From assembly GCA_016618085.1 (NCBI GenBank), contig JABLTG010000043.1:52452-116451 (forward strand): DNA of 64,000 nt, written 5' to 3'. The notes beneath the pieces are model-generated. The model made no database searches, was not told where the DNA came from, and worked only from the letters and a program-made list of their open reading frames with translations. Made by a program: the position numbers and the translations under genes. Shown piece by piece: positions 33,901 to 47,438 of this stretch. Origin of the DNA: Neovahlkampfia damariscottae. Its lineage: Eukaryota; Heterolobosea; Selenaionea; Neovahlkampfiida; Neovahlkampfiidae. How positions within the stretch are numbered: the first letter of the stretch is position 1; each line of letters starts with the position of its first letter.

Positions 33901-36900
33901 TAATAAATTTCATAGGTTTTTGGAGAGAAAACAAAAAGTCATGGAATCAAAGATATCAATGAACTTCGTGAAATTATTGATGATGGATATTATGTATTGA
34001 GTCCAGTTGATCCAAATTATCTTTATTGTACTGTAAATAAATCAAAAAAGAATTTGAATGATTTGATGAATTTGAGAAAGAAAATTACATTGACTGAAAT
34101 TCCGAATCAAATGGAAAATAATGGTGAATTGAAAAATCATATGAGTTTATTTTTAAAACAAATATCACTTATAGAAACGATTAGAGATTCTTTAGAATAT
34201 TTATCGTCAAATGGTCATTTTGATTTTCAAGAAAATTATTATGAAAAAATCCCTTGTAAAGAATCCATCAAAAAATTAGAAGAGAAAAATGATAGTTTAC
34301 TTGAAGAGATAAATAATTGGAAACAACTTGTTTCAGTATCAAAAGAGAAGTTTTATTATTTAAATTTATATTCTCAATCTCATATTTTAAAAATTATTAA
34401 ATTTTTGAATACAAAAGAATTTGAAAATATTGAAAATTCTTTATATAGTTTATTAAAATTTGGAAATAATTCACTTCAAAAAGAAGATGTTCTTTTAGCA
34501 AGATCATCAAAATGGGAAAATTCAATTGATCTTTGTGCTTCAAAGAAATTTGAACAATTGGGATTATTTTTGGAATATCTTTTCAGTTTGAAAGATAACT
34601 ATCATCTCACTATTGAAAATAAAATGACAGATCAAGAGAGTTTCAGAAATAAAATGAAAAAAGGATTTTGTATAATCAATAGAAAGAATTCATTAGATGT
34701 CATTAATACCATTTTAACAATTTATTCTTTGCAAGGTAGAATGCCACATCCTGAAGAAGTTTTATTATGTAATGAAGGAACAACTTTGGATGATGTATTA
34801 ATAAAATTAAACCTATGGAAGAATGCAAACCAACATAAAAGAGGAGATTTCATTTTTATTATTTCAAACTTTCAATTGCTTAGTCATTTTGTTCAAGATA
34901 AAATAGCTTTGAAAATCAACAACACAATCAAAGAATCAAAGAACAGAAATCACTCTTCATTGATTTTGATAAATGGAAATTATAAAATTCAAAAGATATC
35001 TTCTTCATTTTTAGATTTCACACAATTTGTAGCGAATGTTAATCTTTTAGATGAAAAATCTATGAAGTATTTGTTTGCATCAATCTCAAAAAAATTCATG
35101 GGCAAGTTATATTGCTATTATTCAAAAATTCCAGGAATTGGAAAATCTCATGAAATTATGAAAGATTCTTTTATCAACAAATTGAATTATTCAAGGATTT
35201 CAATTGATGAAAATTCAAATGAAAAATCGATGCTTTCCAGTTTTTATGCACAAAATTTTGAAGTAAAGAAATGCTATCATGTTGATATGTTACAATTCAG
35301 TTCTGAAGATATTAAATCAACAATTTTTAAATTGATTTATCTTGGAGTTATTGATGATTCAAGTTCACCATATATGTATTATAGAAATCCATTACATTAT
35401 TATTACTTTGAATTACCAAGTTTTCCAAAAGAAACAACATTCATGAGTTATTTACCTCATAACATTTTAACAGTTCAAAGAAACAATTTTGATATTTATC
35501 GTTATCGAATTTTAAATGTTGAAAATGAATTGAGAATATCATCAGAATATGATGAAAAAACACAATTTGTTTGTAAATTTTTGAAGCATCAAAACTCAAA
35601 TGAATTTCGATTAAATCCTGATAATTTTGATGTTGAGAGTATTGATGATTTAGATGGAGATGAATGTTTTGATATCCTTTCATTTCATCTCAAAGACACT
35701 ACATTGTCATATTCAATTATGAATAAGTTTGTCAATTTAATGTATTTTCAATTTAAAAAATTCTTTGAATCAATTTTTCAAAATCATGTTAGAATTGAAG
35801 GAGATATTTTTGGATATATTGATTTTTTAATTTCAAATTCAAGAAATCTTTCATGTAGATCTGTAGAGGCTTATGATTCAAAAAATTACTTCAGTAGATT
35901 TTCCAAAATGAAAAGATGGGATGGTGATAGTTCCCCTTTGATAGTTTTTTATGAAAGAAAAGGAAAAGAAATCGAAGAAGTTTTACATCAAGCATCAATT
36001 TTTTTAATTGATCAAAAATCAATGCATCTTGAAGAACAATCAATTTATACTTTGATCACAAGTGGATTTCATTATAAATTCATTGAAGAACCGATTGATC
36101 CTCAAAGAGTGAATGAAATTTTAAAAAATTTTATTGGTATTGAATCAGATAATTCAAAGAATTCTGAAAGTGATTTAATCAACTATGCTATTACAGCAGA
36201 TAATTTGAAGAAACTATTTCATATCTTATTGAAGTTGCAATGCAATTCACCTGTTATTTTAATGGGAGGAAATGGTCAAGGAAAATCAGAACTCTTCAGA
36301 TATATGACAGGACTATTTGGTGAAAAATTACATCGATTGAGTATTAACAGTGATATGACAACAGAATTTCTTGAAAATTGGTTTTCTCATTTTTTTGAAA
36401 CTGCAAGATGGAGTCCAGAGAAAAAAGTTTTCATCTTTTTTGATATGATCAATAATTGTTCTTGTGATGGTTTTTTCAAGTTAGTTATTTCAGATAGAAT
36501 ATTTAAAAATCAACCAATACCAGAAAATTTGAAAATTGTTGCTGCTTGTAACCCTTATGATGAACGTTTGACAAACAAATCAAAGATAGATTATCATAAA
36601 TTGACATATTATGTCAAACCAATTTCAGAATCACTAATTGAACATATTTTTGACTATGGAACATTATCAGAACAAGTTGAAAAGATGTATATAAAGTCCA
36701 TTTTACAAATTGATTTAACAAAGAACACATTTGAAGTTGAACTTGATGGATTCTTTTCAGTCTTTACTGAATTGATTTTTCATTCTCAGAACTTTATCAG
36801 AAAATGTTTCAATGATAAATCTTTAGTGTCTCTCAGAGATGTTGTAAGATGTATTAAGATATTTCAGTTCTTTAAAAGTACTTCAATTGAAAAAGAAGAT

Positions 36901-39900
36901 TCTGAAGAGATGATTTATAATTCCACCTTTTCATCAAATGAAAGTATCAAAAAAAGTTTAATTCTTTCTTTGGCGTATTCTTATTATTGTCGTTTGAATT
37001 TAGATGATGAAAGAGAAAATTATATTAAAATGATTTCAAATAAATCATTAGAAATGAATCACATTTTTGATTTAGGAAAATTATTTTTTTATGAAACTTT
37101 AATGGATGAACAAGAATACTACACAAACAACATGCACTTTTCAGATGGAATTTCAATGAATGATTCATTAAGAGAAAATTTATTCATGATTTTAGTCAGT
37201 ATTTTGAATAAAGTTCCAATTATTGTAGCTGGAAAGTAAGAATTCAAATTAATTTTAACATGTCTTATTATTAGATCTGGAACTTCAAAAAGTCTTGCAA
37301 TGGACATACTTGCAACGAATCTTCAAGGTACAACATCAAGGAATAGTTTTTTGAAGAAATTGCCTGCAATTGAAATATTTTCTTATCAATGTTCTTCTTT
37401 CTCCAATATTGAAGGTATTACAAGACTCTTTGAAATTGCCAGAACTTATCAAAAGAATGCACCTCCTCATACATTGGTTGTTGTTTTATTAAATGAGATT
37501 GGGTTATTAGAAAAGTTGAATCCTCTTAAAGTACTACAAGAAGAATTTGATGATAGAAAATTAGGAAAATTATCAGTTGTTGGATTATCAAACTCATATT
37601 TAGATGCAAGTGATATTAACAGAGCTGTTCTTCTATCAAGAACTCCTCCAAAAATGAAAGATTTGAAGAAAACTGTTGAAAATATGACTTCTAATATTCA
37701 TTTGAATTCATCTTTAGCAAATCTTGCAAAAAGTTTTATTGAAGTTTATCAAACTCAAAAAATTCCAGATTTCTTTGCTCTCAGGGATTTCTATTCAATG
37801 ATTAAATATATCAATAGAAATTTAGTTGACACTTTATCACCTGAAATTTTGAGGAATGGAATCATGAGAAATTTTGGGGGAATGGAAAGTAATGAAACAA
37901 CAAAAATTGTGAAAAAATTTTTTGTTAACATGGGAATATCTTTGTCATTTAATGAAGAACAAATACCAATTTTAAATTTTGTGAAAGACAACTTAATTGA
38001 CCAAAATGCTAGAAATTTAATGCTTTTGACAAAAAATCATGCTGCGTTACACATTCTTCTTGACAAAGTATTTTCAAAAGAATTGCCAGAGATCATTTTT
38101 GGAAGTGAATTTCCAAAAGATAAATCTGAATTATCATTACTCTTGAATCTTCAAAGAATTAAAAATTGTATGGAAAAAGGAAAAACAGTTATTCTTTTGA
38201 ACTGTGATGGAATATTTGAATGTTTATATGATTTGTTTAACATGCAATATATGGAATCTGATGGACAAAGATTTGTAAAACTTGCTGTTGGAACTTACTC
38301 AAAGACTTGTGTTGTTCACCAAAAATTTAGAATTATTTTGATTGTAGATAAACAAAATGCATATTCCCGATTAACACCGCCTCTTTTAAATCGTTTTGAA
38401 AAACAATTACTTTTAAGAAAAGATATTTTAAATTCATCACAAATTTTACTTGAAAAACGAATTATCAAATGGGTCAATCATTTTTCTGAAAAGCAGTTTC
38501 TTGATCGAACATTTGTAGGTTACAATTCACAATATATTAGCTCATTAGTAAATTCATTGGGTGAAAAGAAGACACAAGATGAATTATTTGAAGATGCAAT
38601 TGATTCTCTTTTGTGGTTATGTACTGCAGATGGAATCTTAAGATCTAAATCCAAATTTGGGGACAAATTCTTTGATAGGTATTTTAAAGATCAATCTCAC
38701 AATGATATTGTCTCATTTTTACAATTCACTTTTGAAAATCAAAATCAATTCTTATTAGATGGTCAATTTAAACTGGAAATATTGACATACTCACCTTCTA
38801 ATGTGTTGGAATCATCTTTGAAGCCAATAAAGCACATGTTTTCTCAAATGGATATTCTCAAATTAAATAATTTTTCAACTGAAAGCGAATTTAAAGAAAA
38901 ATTAAGTGAATTCTTTTTTACAGAGATTGATGATTCTGCATTGTTAGTTATACAAGGTGATACAAGTTGTTGTTCAATGTTCCAAATACTGCATGCAAAA
39001 TACTTGTGTGAATCAAGAAATCAACAATTTTTGAAAAATTTTCCAAATAGAAAAATGAAAAATATCATATTTGTGATCCACATTCATCCAAAGAATGAAC
39101 AATTTTCACAATATTCATTAGATTTCAATTGTAGATGGAAATCAATATTTCTTGATGATATTTTTCCTTATAATAGTTCAACATACACTGTATTAAATGC
39201 ATCTGTTGAAGATTTTTTGACTTCATTACATGTTCGTCAGATTATTAGAGACCATTTCAGAAAATCATTGAGTATTGTAAAATATCCTGAAGACAATTTA
39301 GATGTCTCAAAACAAATTCAAAGAATTGAAAGGTTCATAAATTCAGATGATTTTTGGTCACATCTTGAACCAATTTTATTATCGGTCACTTGTGAATATT
39401 TTGGAAAAGAAAACTCAAGTTATTGGTCAGAAAAAGTTGCAAAAGAGAATTATGATTATTTAATCTTGAAAGGAAATTTTAGAGAAGCAATAATGCATTG
39501 TATTTCATTACAGTTGGCAAAAGTGTTTGCAAGATTATTATGTGATATTGATAGAAATTCAAATTTATCTTTAATTGATTTGAAGAATTCTGAAAATCCA
39601 ATCAATGAAATATGGTATAAATTTTGGAATATAAGAGAATCAGAATATTCTAAAATTTGGTTTGATAATTTGAATTGGGAAATGTTAAAAGTACCAAAAG
39701 ATGGTATCAAAAGTACCTTCAAAGCAAAATTCCCTTTTAGTTATTTCATTTGCAAAGCAATTAACAATTTAAAAAGATTTTCTGACGATTTAACTTCATT
39801 AACAAGACATATTGATGTTATGTTTCCAGGAGTGAATGTCCTACCAAGAAATGAATTATTGAATTATTTACATGATTTCATTTGTATTTTTGGTCCACTT

Positions 39901-42900
39901 TCTGAAAAATTAGGAGAAGAAGAACTTTTAAAAATTACGTTAATAATAGTTGAAACACAAAGTACTGTTAAAACTCTTTCTGAAATTCAATATTATTTAT
40001 GGAAAGAAGAAAAAAGATTATTGACTTATTATATTTTATTTGACTCTGATTTATCACTTGGTGTTCTATTCACTTCAAAATTAAAAAATCAAAAATTCAA
40101 TTCAATGTTTGAAATTGATTTATTCTTATTTGATATTATGAGAGAGCATTATAATCCTTTAAAAATGAAAAATTTTGAAATTGAGTCACAAAAATTATGG
40201 ATTGATGAAATTTCAGAAGTGAGATTATCAATGGAAAAACTTGCTTCATTATCAAATGAATGTGATAAAATAGTTCAACAAAAATGGAAGAATTATTTAT
40301 TCTTTCAAGAATTTCTTTTGAAATACGGAATTCCATTAAAATTAACAGAAAAAAGTTTAAATTTTTGGAAATCTATTCATGATATTGATTTATCATCTAA
40401 AGAAGGATATTCAATCATTTTAAGTTTTATGAAATCAAATCCATTTCCAAATGGTTTTTGTGATCTTTTAGAATTTTACTTCAATTTATTTACTTCTTGT
40501 TCAAATGAATTATCAAGAGAAATGATGAATTTAATTTCTGAAAAATCGATTCTAAATGTTTTTGATGTTAAGATTTCTCACAACTTAAAAAAATTCATTT
40601 TAAAAAATTTAGTGATCTCAAAACAATTTGATGAAGAAATTGAAAACATTTTTGAAAAAGAGTTTAAAATGAATAGTGAATTTAATGATAATTCATTCAT
40701 CTTGTGTTTTGTTGAAATATATGAACAAATGTTATCATCTTTAGATTCAAAAAAACTTGTCAATTTAATTAAAAAAATAGACCCTGAAATATTTGATAAA
40801 TTCAACAAAGGAATAGATTTATTATCAAACTTAAAGAAATTAGCGTCAATTAAAGTTGGTTTAAGTTTTTTATTATCAACTACAATACAAAATATTCAAA
40901 AAGGAACATCACTTGATTTTGAAATTATTGAATATTTTCAGTCTCTATTTTTAAATCCAAAACTTGAATTCTTAAAATTGAATTTTATTCGTTATATTTT
41001 CAGATTCAAAGGAATGTCATTTTTACTTCAAAAATTTGGAAAATCAAAAGAGATATTAACATATTTTCCTTGGATTTCTGATTTGTTAAATGGAATTACA
41101 ATATCCAATCAAATCAATGGAAGTAATTTATTTGATTCCATTGAAGATTTATCATTTTATTCAAATATTCTTGAAATATCAATTAAAAAAGGAAATAATG
41201 AAGATTGGAATGAGTTATGCAAAGATTATGATTCCATTGAAAAAAAGTATTTGTTCTTATCTATTTTCAAACAAATCTACTTAAAAAATTGGGAAGAAGA
41301 AAAATTTAATGAGAAAAATATTAAAAAAATTTTAGATTCATTTCGTAATTCAAATTCAATATCAACACAAGAACGAACACTCTTCACTTGTTTTGTTCAA
41401 AATAGATTCCTTCAAGAATCTCAATTTTTGAATTTAGGTCCATCAGCATCAAGTGAAAAGTTATCATTAATTCATTTAATTGGACATGTTATTTCATTTT
41501 CAATTCATACAAAATCAATTGATCCATTTTTTCACAATTTATTATTCAATCCAAGAAAATTAGAAAATTGTTATTTTCCATCAATGCCAGAAGATGAAAA
41601 GAAAAGTGTATTATTGGCCCTTGGAAATTTATATCAATGCGAAAATGGTCATTCTTATAATATTGATTCTTGTGGTAAACCAACACAGTTAATGGAATGT
41701 CCAGAATGTGGATGTTTGATTGGTGGATTAAATCATGAATTACTTCCTGAAAATTCAAAAACATCTTATGAAAAATTATCACCAAAAGGATATGCAGTAT
41801 TATTACCAAATGATGAATCTGATATTTATTCCCATCAAAGAAATTTATCACCAATTTCATATCGAATTTTAAGATTTTTGATTCATACATTATTATTCAT
41901 TGGAAGTTCAGTTTTTGATAATTTTGAAAAAGAATCGGAAATTTTATTAAATAGTTCATATAAACAAACAAGTCAAAGAAATTCATTTTATTTCAATCAT
42001 ATGATATCTGATTGGAAAATACTTTGTGAACTGTTTGGAAAAATTGAAGAAAAATTAATTGTAATTATGTTTCATTTATTAGAAAATTATCCAATATTTG
42101 TTTCAAATAATATAAATTTAAAGTTAAATTTAAAGAAAGAAAGAGATAGATTCATTTGGGAAGAAAGATTTCAAAATTTTTTAAATTTAGTTTTAACAAG
42201 TGAAAATCAATTATTAAGTGAATATTATTTAAAAAAAACTGAAAGTGATGTTAATTCCATTTTATCTGAAATTACAAAAATTCAAAAAAAAAAAATCTTT
42301 CCAATTGATGAAATTGATTCGTCAATTTGGAATTATTCAATACCAATTTCAATATCACATTTCAAAAAATCATTTCAATTAGAATTAAAAAAAAATAAAT
42401 ATAAAGTATTAAATTTATATTTAAATGAAGAGAAATCATTAAAACCAACATATTTTATCCCAGTCATTTTGAAATGGTTTAATTTAGTTACTTCAAGTTT
42501 ATCAAGAAAAATTGATCGAAATTTTGCAAGAAAATATACAATAAGAGAATTCTTAGATGAAAAAGGTGATGAAAAAATGGAAGAATTATTCAAAAAATAT
42601 AAAAAGGTATTCAATCATTGTTGGCCATTAATAAAATATTATAAATGTTTTGAAATACCAGATTATTTAAAGAACTTTATACTTGATGAAAATTCACCAA
42701 TTTCATTTTGTATTTCAGGTGATAAAGATGAATTTATTTGTGCTTCAGCATTGATTGAATATTTAGTTTTGACAGTTCATAATTCATTCATTGAGAAAAT
42801 ATCAAATATTAAAAAAATAGATCAACATATAATATCAAGTAATTTCACTTCAATTAATCATACAATTCCATCTAATAATATTGAAAAGGAATTAAAAGAT

Positions 42901-43718
42901 ATTTTATTTCAAAAATCAAAAGTGAATTATTCAGATTTAGGTATTGAATTTTTAAAATTAACTTAAATTTTAAAGGTTTTGGTATGATTAAATATGATTT
43001 CAAAAATATTGAGAATTTCATTTTTGAAAGATTTTTAAGAGGAAAACCATTAATTAAATTAGAATTATTTAATTTTACATTTTTAAATGAAGAAAAAATA
43101 TCAGGATCTCTTGCTATTGCATTCAAAGAAAAAATTAAACAAGAAGAAATTTCATATGATACAAAAATGGAAATAATCAAAAGTTTGAATACATTAGAAT
43201 CAATGAGATCATGTTTAAGTCAAATTCAAGAATGTATTAGTTTTATTTTATCAACATTTCATTCAAAAAAAAATGTTTCAATTTCAATATTTGATTATGT
43301 AAAAAATTCACTTTTGATAACAAAAGAGAATTCAGAGTTTACAAAAATTATATTTAAAAGAGTTCAATTGAAACATTTATTATCACTTTGGTCTTTATTA
43401 GAATCTCAAATTGCAACAAATCCTTTGATTGAAATTAGACCAAAGTATAAAATCAAAATTCCATCAGATTTAAGAATTGAACTGGTTAATCTACAAACTC
43501 ATTTTGATTTAGAAATTATATCTTCAACCATCTATAATTTTATGAAAAATTATTTAACAGATGATCATTTGAGTGATGAAATTCCATTAAAAATGGTTCT
43601 TTCTGAAATTGAAATTGAAGATGACAAAAAATTGATTGATTTTTCATGGTTTCATTATTTTCCAGATTCAATTTTGATTTCTCATATTTTTGAAGTTTAT
43701 AAAATTTTGAAAGAATAA
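30980..43718 (+). CDS. RNF213: RNF213-like giant AAA+ / RZ-finger ubiquitin ligase (5 exons, 4198 aa)
   Basis: Exons 30980-31992, 32027-33881, 33916-37235, 37275-42940 and 42976-43718 join in frame to 4198 residues. The introns are 34-39 nt. The N-terminus resembles the CBM20-like start of RNF213. Two AAA+ units are clear. One has PVILMGGNGQGKSEL (~residue 1740). The next has IIVAGKSGTSKSLAMD (~2062), with a Walker B-like VVVLLNEIGLLEKL where the usual Asp is Asn. Near residue 3520 is an RZ finger, CENGHSYNIDSCGKPTQ...CPECGCLIGG. I found no RING Cys/His pattern between the AAA core and the RZ finger. RNF213 ubiquitylates proteins and bacterial LPS and acts in anti-microbial defence and lipid metabolism. 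The RZ finger is the active E3 element in the family, so this protein could still be a ligase. Confidence 0.88.
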
Positions 43719-43731
43719 ATTCTCTTTTATT

Positions 43732-46187
43732 TTAACTTTCTTCTAATTTATAAAACCAAGTTGGATCTTGATTCTGTTGACGTGATTCTATTTTCTTTTC
43801 ACTTGAGTTCAATTTTTTTTCATTCATTTCTAAATTCATTGAATTCCTTTCATTGGAGTATTGAACTAAAATTTGATTCATTTTTCTTTCTTCCATAAAT
43901 TTTGAACATTTTGGATAATATTTTCGAATGTAAAAAGAAATAATACATACAACAAATAAAAGAAATACAACCAAAGGGATGATGAAGAAATACAATATTG
44001 AAAATTGACAATTACTTCCAAATCTGTAAAATTTGCAATAGCAATTATCAATGGAAATACAAAATCCATAACTAGAACATACATTTGGATCAGTTTGATT
44101 CTTTCCGATACAACTTGCAAAGTTGCAATTTAATCCAGAGTAGCCATAATTACACGAACAATTATTAGGTGATTGACAAAATCCTTGTCCTCCACAAATT
44201 AAAGAAGTATTGTACATATCAAAACAATTTGGATATTCACATCTATTACCATTGTATCCTTTGTTGCACACACAATTATCTGGTGACTTGCATTTACCAA
44301 ATGATGAGCATACAAATGAATCATTTGATAGTTTTCCAAAGCATTTAGTAAGTCCACAATTCTCCCCAAAATATCCTTCTTTACAAATACATTTATCTGG
44401 TGATTTACAATAACCTCTGGAAGAACAAACAGCAGAATCGTTACTTGATTTATTGAAACAAAATGGAAATTCACAAATTTTACCAGAATATTTCAAGTTG
44501 CAATTACAATTGTTGGGCAAAGAACAGTATCCATTTCCCGAGCAAACACAGATTCCATTTCCAGAACAAACTTCTTTCTCAGTGGATGTTTTATTGAAAC
44601 AGGTGAAACTGTCACATTTTAAACCACCAAAACCTGGTTTACATTCACATTTATTACTATTAACACACTTTCCTTGACCGGAGCAAACATTTGGATCACT
44701 GAAATTAGTACCAAAGCATTTAGGAAATTCACAATTGACTCCAGAACTGATTTCTGAATCACAAATGCAAAAATCTTGTTTTGAACAAATTCCACGTGCA
44801 TTACAAACTATATTGTCATTACTATCAACACCAAAGCAATCATGGTGATGAATTTGCTGATAAAAAATGGATCTTGCAAAATGAAAATTTGGAGTAGGGA
44901 AAGTGGTCAAGTTTAAATAGTGAAACGGAATTTCAGTCGGAATAGAAGTGAATTCATCATTACCTAAACCTAATTGTCCATACTTTCATGAAAATTAATC
45001 AAAAATGGATTCAAAAACCTTATTGTCTCCAAATGAATATATTTTAGTTTTGGTGAATAGAATTGAATAATCAAAAGCCAATATCATACTCTCAAACCTC
45101 TCATTCATTTCTATTTTTGTAGGTATATTTACAGGTTGAAATGAACGATTCTTTAAACCTAATTGTCCATAGGTATTGCTTCCAAATGAATACGTATCAC
45201 CTTCAGATATAAATATTGAATGAGCGTATCCAGTTGATATCTTTGTAACTTTCTTTGATATATTTACAAATTTAGGTACTGATGACATCACAAAATCACC
45301 TAATCCTAGCTCACCATTGGAATTTTTTCCAGTTGAAAAAATTAAGCCATCAATACTCAAGAATAATGAATGTTCAAATGAAGTTGATATTTGTATAATC
45401 ACTTCAGAAGAAAGTGATGTTATTTTAGTTGGTGTTTTAAAAATACAACTGACACAACCTAATCCAGTAGATCCAGACTTTACAAGAAATTATTTAAAAT
45501 ATATTTGAGTTACATCGGTTCCACCAAAAGAATAAACACTTCCATTCATTAGAAACATTGAATGAGATCTTCCAGCAGCAATAGAAGTGATATTTTTGAA
45601 GTGTAAAATTTCAGTTGGATATAGTTGTTCTGTTGATGTACCAATACCTAATTCTCCAGACTTCATATTAACAAAATAAAATACATACACCATTATGTCC
45701 AAAAGAATAAACTTTTCCATTTTTTGTTAAGACCAAACTATGTCCCATTCCCTTTTAATAATAATTTAAGTTAAAAATTGAGTACAGTTGAAACACTTTT
45801 AATGTAAAGATCTTTTAAATTCAGGTTTTTTTCAATGGAATCCTTTGAATTTTTATTCCCAATCCCCAGTTGTCCAAACTTTTTTTTTTTTAAAATTTCT
45901 TTTATTTTTTTACTCTATTGTCACCAACAATAAATACTTTAAACTCACTATTTACAAATATACTGTGGCCGTATCCAGTTGTAACATCTATAATCGTCTC
46001 ATTTTCAAAGAATTTTATTTTTGTTGGCAAAATTCTTTCTCTGTTGTCACCTGTTCCAAGTTCATAATACTGAACATGTTATAGTTATTTTTCGAACCAT
46101 ATTTACTCCAAACCCATACAGTTTATAAGAATTTACAATCAAAGAAAGAACTGAGAGAGTAGTCAACACTAACAGTTTGGAAACCAT
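43732..46187 (-). CDS. RCC1-repeat, EGF-repeat transmembrane protein (7 exons)
   Basis: Exons on minus are 46187-46107, 46069-45914, 45878-45786, 45751-45689, 45660-45514, 45477-45019 and 44982-43732, giving 749 residues. A signal peptide (MVSKLLVLTTLSVLSLIV) leads into about seven RCC1 blades (GQLGIGNKN, GHSLVLTKNGKVYSFG, GYAHSIFISEGDTYSFG, YGQLGLGND). After that come about seven EGF-like units of the pattern CFG...VCSGxGxC...C.C..GY.G..C, a single TM (~657-682) and a ~65-residue cytosolic tail ending WFYKLEES. This is a type I surface protein. The RCC1 propeller is outside the cell, where it may bind ligand or neighbouring cells. The intron at 45661-45688 is only 28 nt. It converges tail to tail with the RNF213-like gene, 13 bp apart. 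Confidence 0.85.
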
Positions 46188-46342
46188 CTTTGGAAGCGGA
46201 AAATTGTTTTATTGGTTAAAAATTGTATCAGATTTATTTGAAAAGATAAAATGTTTAGTTTTGGTGTTTTCTGAATTTAATTTCTATTGATCCTCAAAAT
46301 AATTCCTTCCCAAATATTGAGAAGTTATCATTTAGGCTTAAT

Positions 46343-47353
46343 TCATTTTAAGTGTTTTTTGATGAATTGAACTGTTCTTTGAATTCCTTTTTGGTAGAGA
46401 ATAAATCCATGCTTCGTTTTAAATTCATCAATAGTTACGATATTGGGATATTTTTTTTTCATTTTTTCATTGAATCCATCTGGAACCCAATGATCTGTTT
46501 CACCATAATAAAATTGAATCTTTGATTTATTTTTATCTATAATTCCATAGTTAGCATCCCTTATCTCTGAAAACTCAGTACCTGCCATAAACAAGACATT
46601 ATTCATCATTTGATAATTGAAGTAACTCTTAGTTGCAAATACTTCAATTAATGAATCATCTTCATTTTCTATAATCTTTGAAGCCTTAGCAATTAATAAT
46701 CTAACTGATGAAGGTATAAATGAGGAAAAATGAACAATAAAAGACACTACATTTCTGATCCCAAATTTCACACCCATTTTCAAGAGAAAATTTTGACCAT
46801 TTTTAGAAAGATTCAAATGAGATATAGTTGGAAATAACCCAAAAAACTGTTTTAAATTGTCAGTATTACGATTTAATAGTTCCAAACAAATCCAACTTCC
46901 AATAGAATGACCAACGAGATGAATTGAAATTGTTGGATTTTTTTGAATTAAAAATTTGATAAATTCCACTTTATGTTCTAGTTGTTCATGTATTGAATAT
47001 AATTTATCCACTTTATTGTCATATGAATGTCCTAAGTATCCAACAACAACTACAGGTATTTTTGTTTTTGAATATATTTCTTGTGCACAATGGTCATATA
47101 AACTTGCAACACCAGGATTTCCAGGTATGAATAATATTATTTTTTCTATATTATTTTTATTCAAATCAACACCATGCTGAACAATATCAGTTTTCATTCC
47201 TTTAATGTTAACAACTACTAAATTGTTAAACATGAAATAATTACCATGGTGATTTAGTTTCTTTGTTTTTTGTGTTGATAAAACTATAAAAATCAAAAAA
47301 ATGGTCAACAAAAAACTAAACAACAAAAGCATTGTGTTCATAGATTGGTCCAT
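46343..47353 (-). CDS. LDAH: Lipid-droplet-associated hydrolase (LDAH)-like alpha/beta hydrolase
   Basis: Single exon, 336 residues. The N-terminus is a hydrophobic anchor (TMLLLFSFLLTIFLIFIVL). IILFIPGNPGVASLYDHC is the oxyanion-hole block typical of LDAH. HLVGHSIGSWICLELL holds the nucleophile Ser in GHSIG (~residue 149). TKHGFILYQKG supplies the catalytic His near the C-terminus. LDAH proteins sit on lipid droplets or ER and act on sterol esters or related lipids. ATG 47353 was taken because it places the anchor at the N-terminus. The 85 bp to the divergent gene at 47439 form a shared promoter. Confidence 0.85.
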   Translation of the reverse strand: MDQSMNTMLLLFSFLLTIFLIFIVLSTQKTKKLNHHGNYFMFNNLVVVNIKGMKTDIVQHGVDLNKNNIEKIILFIPGNPGVASLYDHCAQEIYSKTKIPVVVVGYLGHSYDNKVDKLYSIHEQLEHKVEFIKFLIQKNPTISIHLVGHSIGSWICLELLNRNTDNLKQFFGLFPTISHLNLSKNGQNFLLKMGVKFGIRNVVSFIVHFSSFIPSSVRLLIAKASKIIENEDDSLIEVFATKSYFNYQMMNNVLFMAGTEFSEIRDANYGIIDKNKSKIQFYYGETDHWVPDGFNEKMKKKYPNIVTIDEFKTKHGFILYQKGIQRTVQFIKKHLK

Positions 47354-47438
47354 TATTTTCCACGAATCATATCGTTTTGAAAAAATAACAAATCCAATAA
47401 ATAACCAAGATCAACTTGAAAATTTAAACGCAAATAGA

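Noticed and set aside
33882-33962. Apparent frameshift in the RNF213-like gene near 33.9 kb
   Set aside because: A 34-nt GT...AG intron at 33882-33915 restores the frame and gives a family-like KSHG segment, so no frameshift is needed.
43878-44801. Several open frames on both strands across the EGF region
   Set aside because: They are shadows of the repetitive EGF-coding exon and have no start context or motif.
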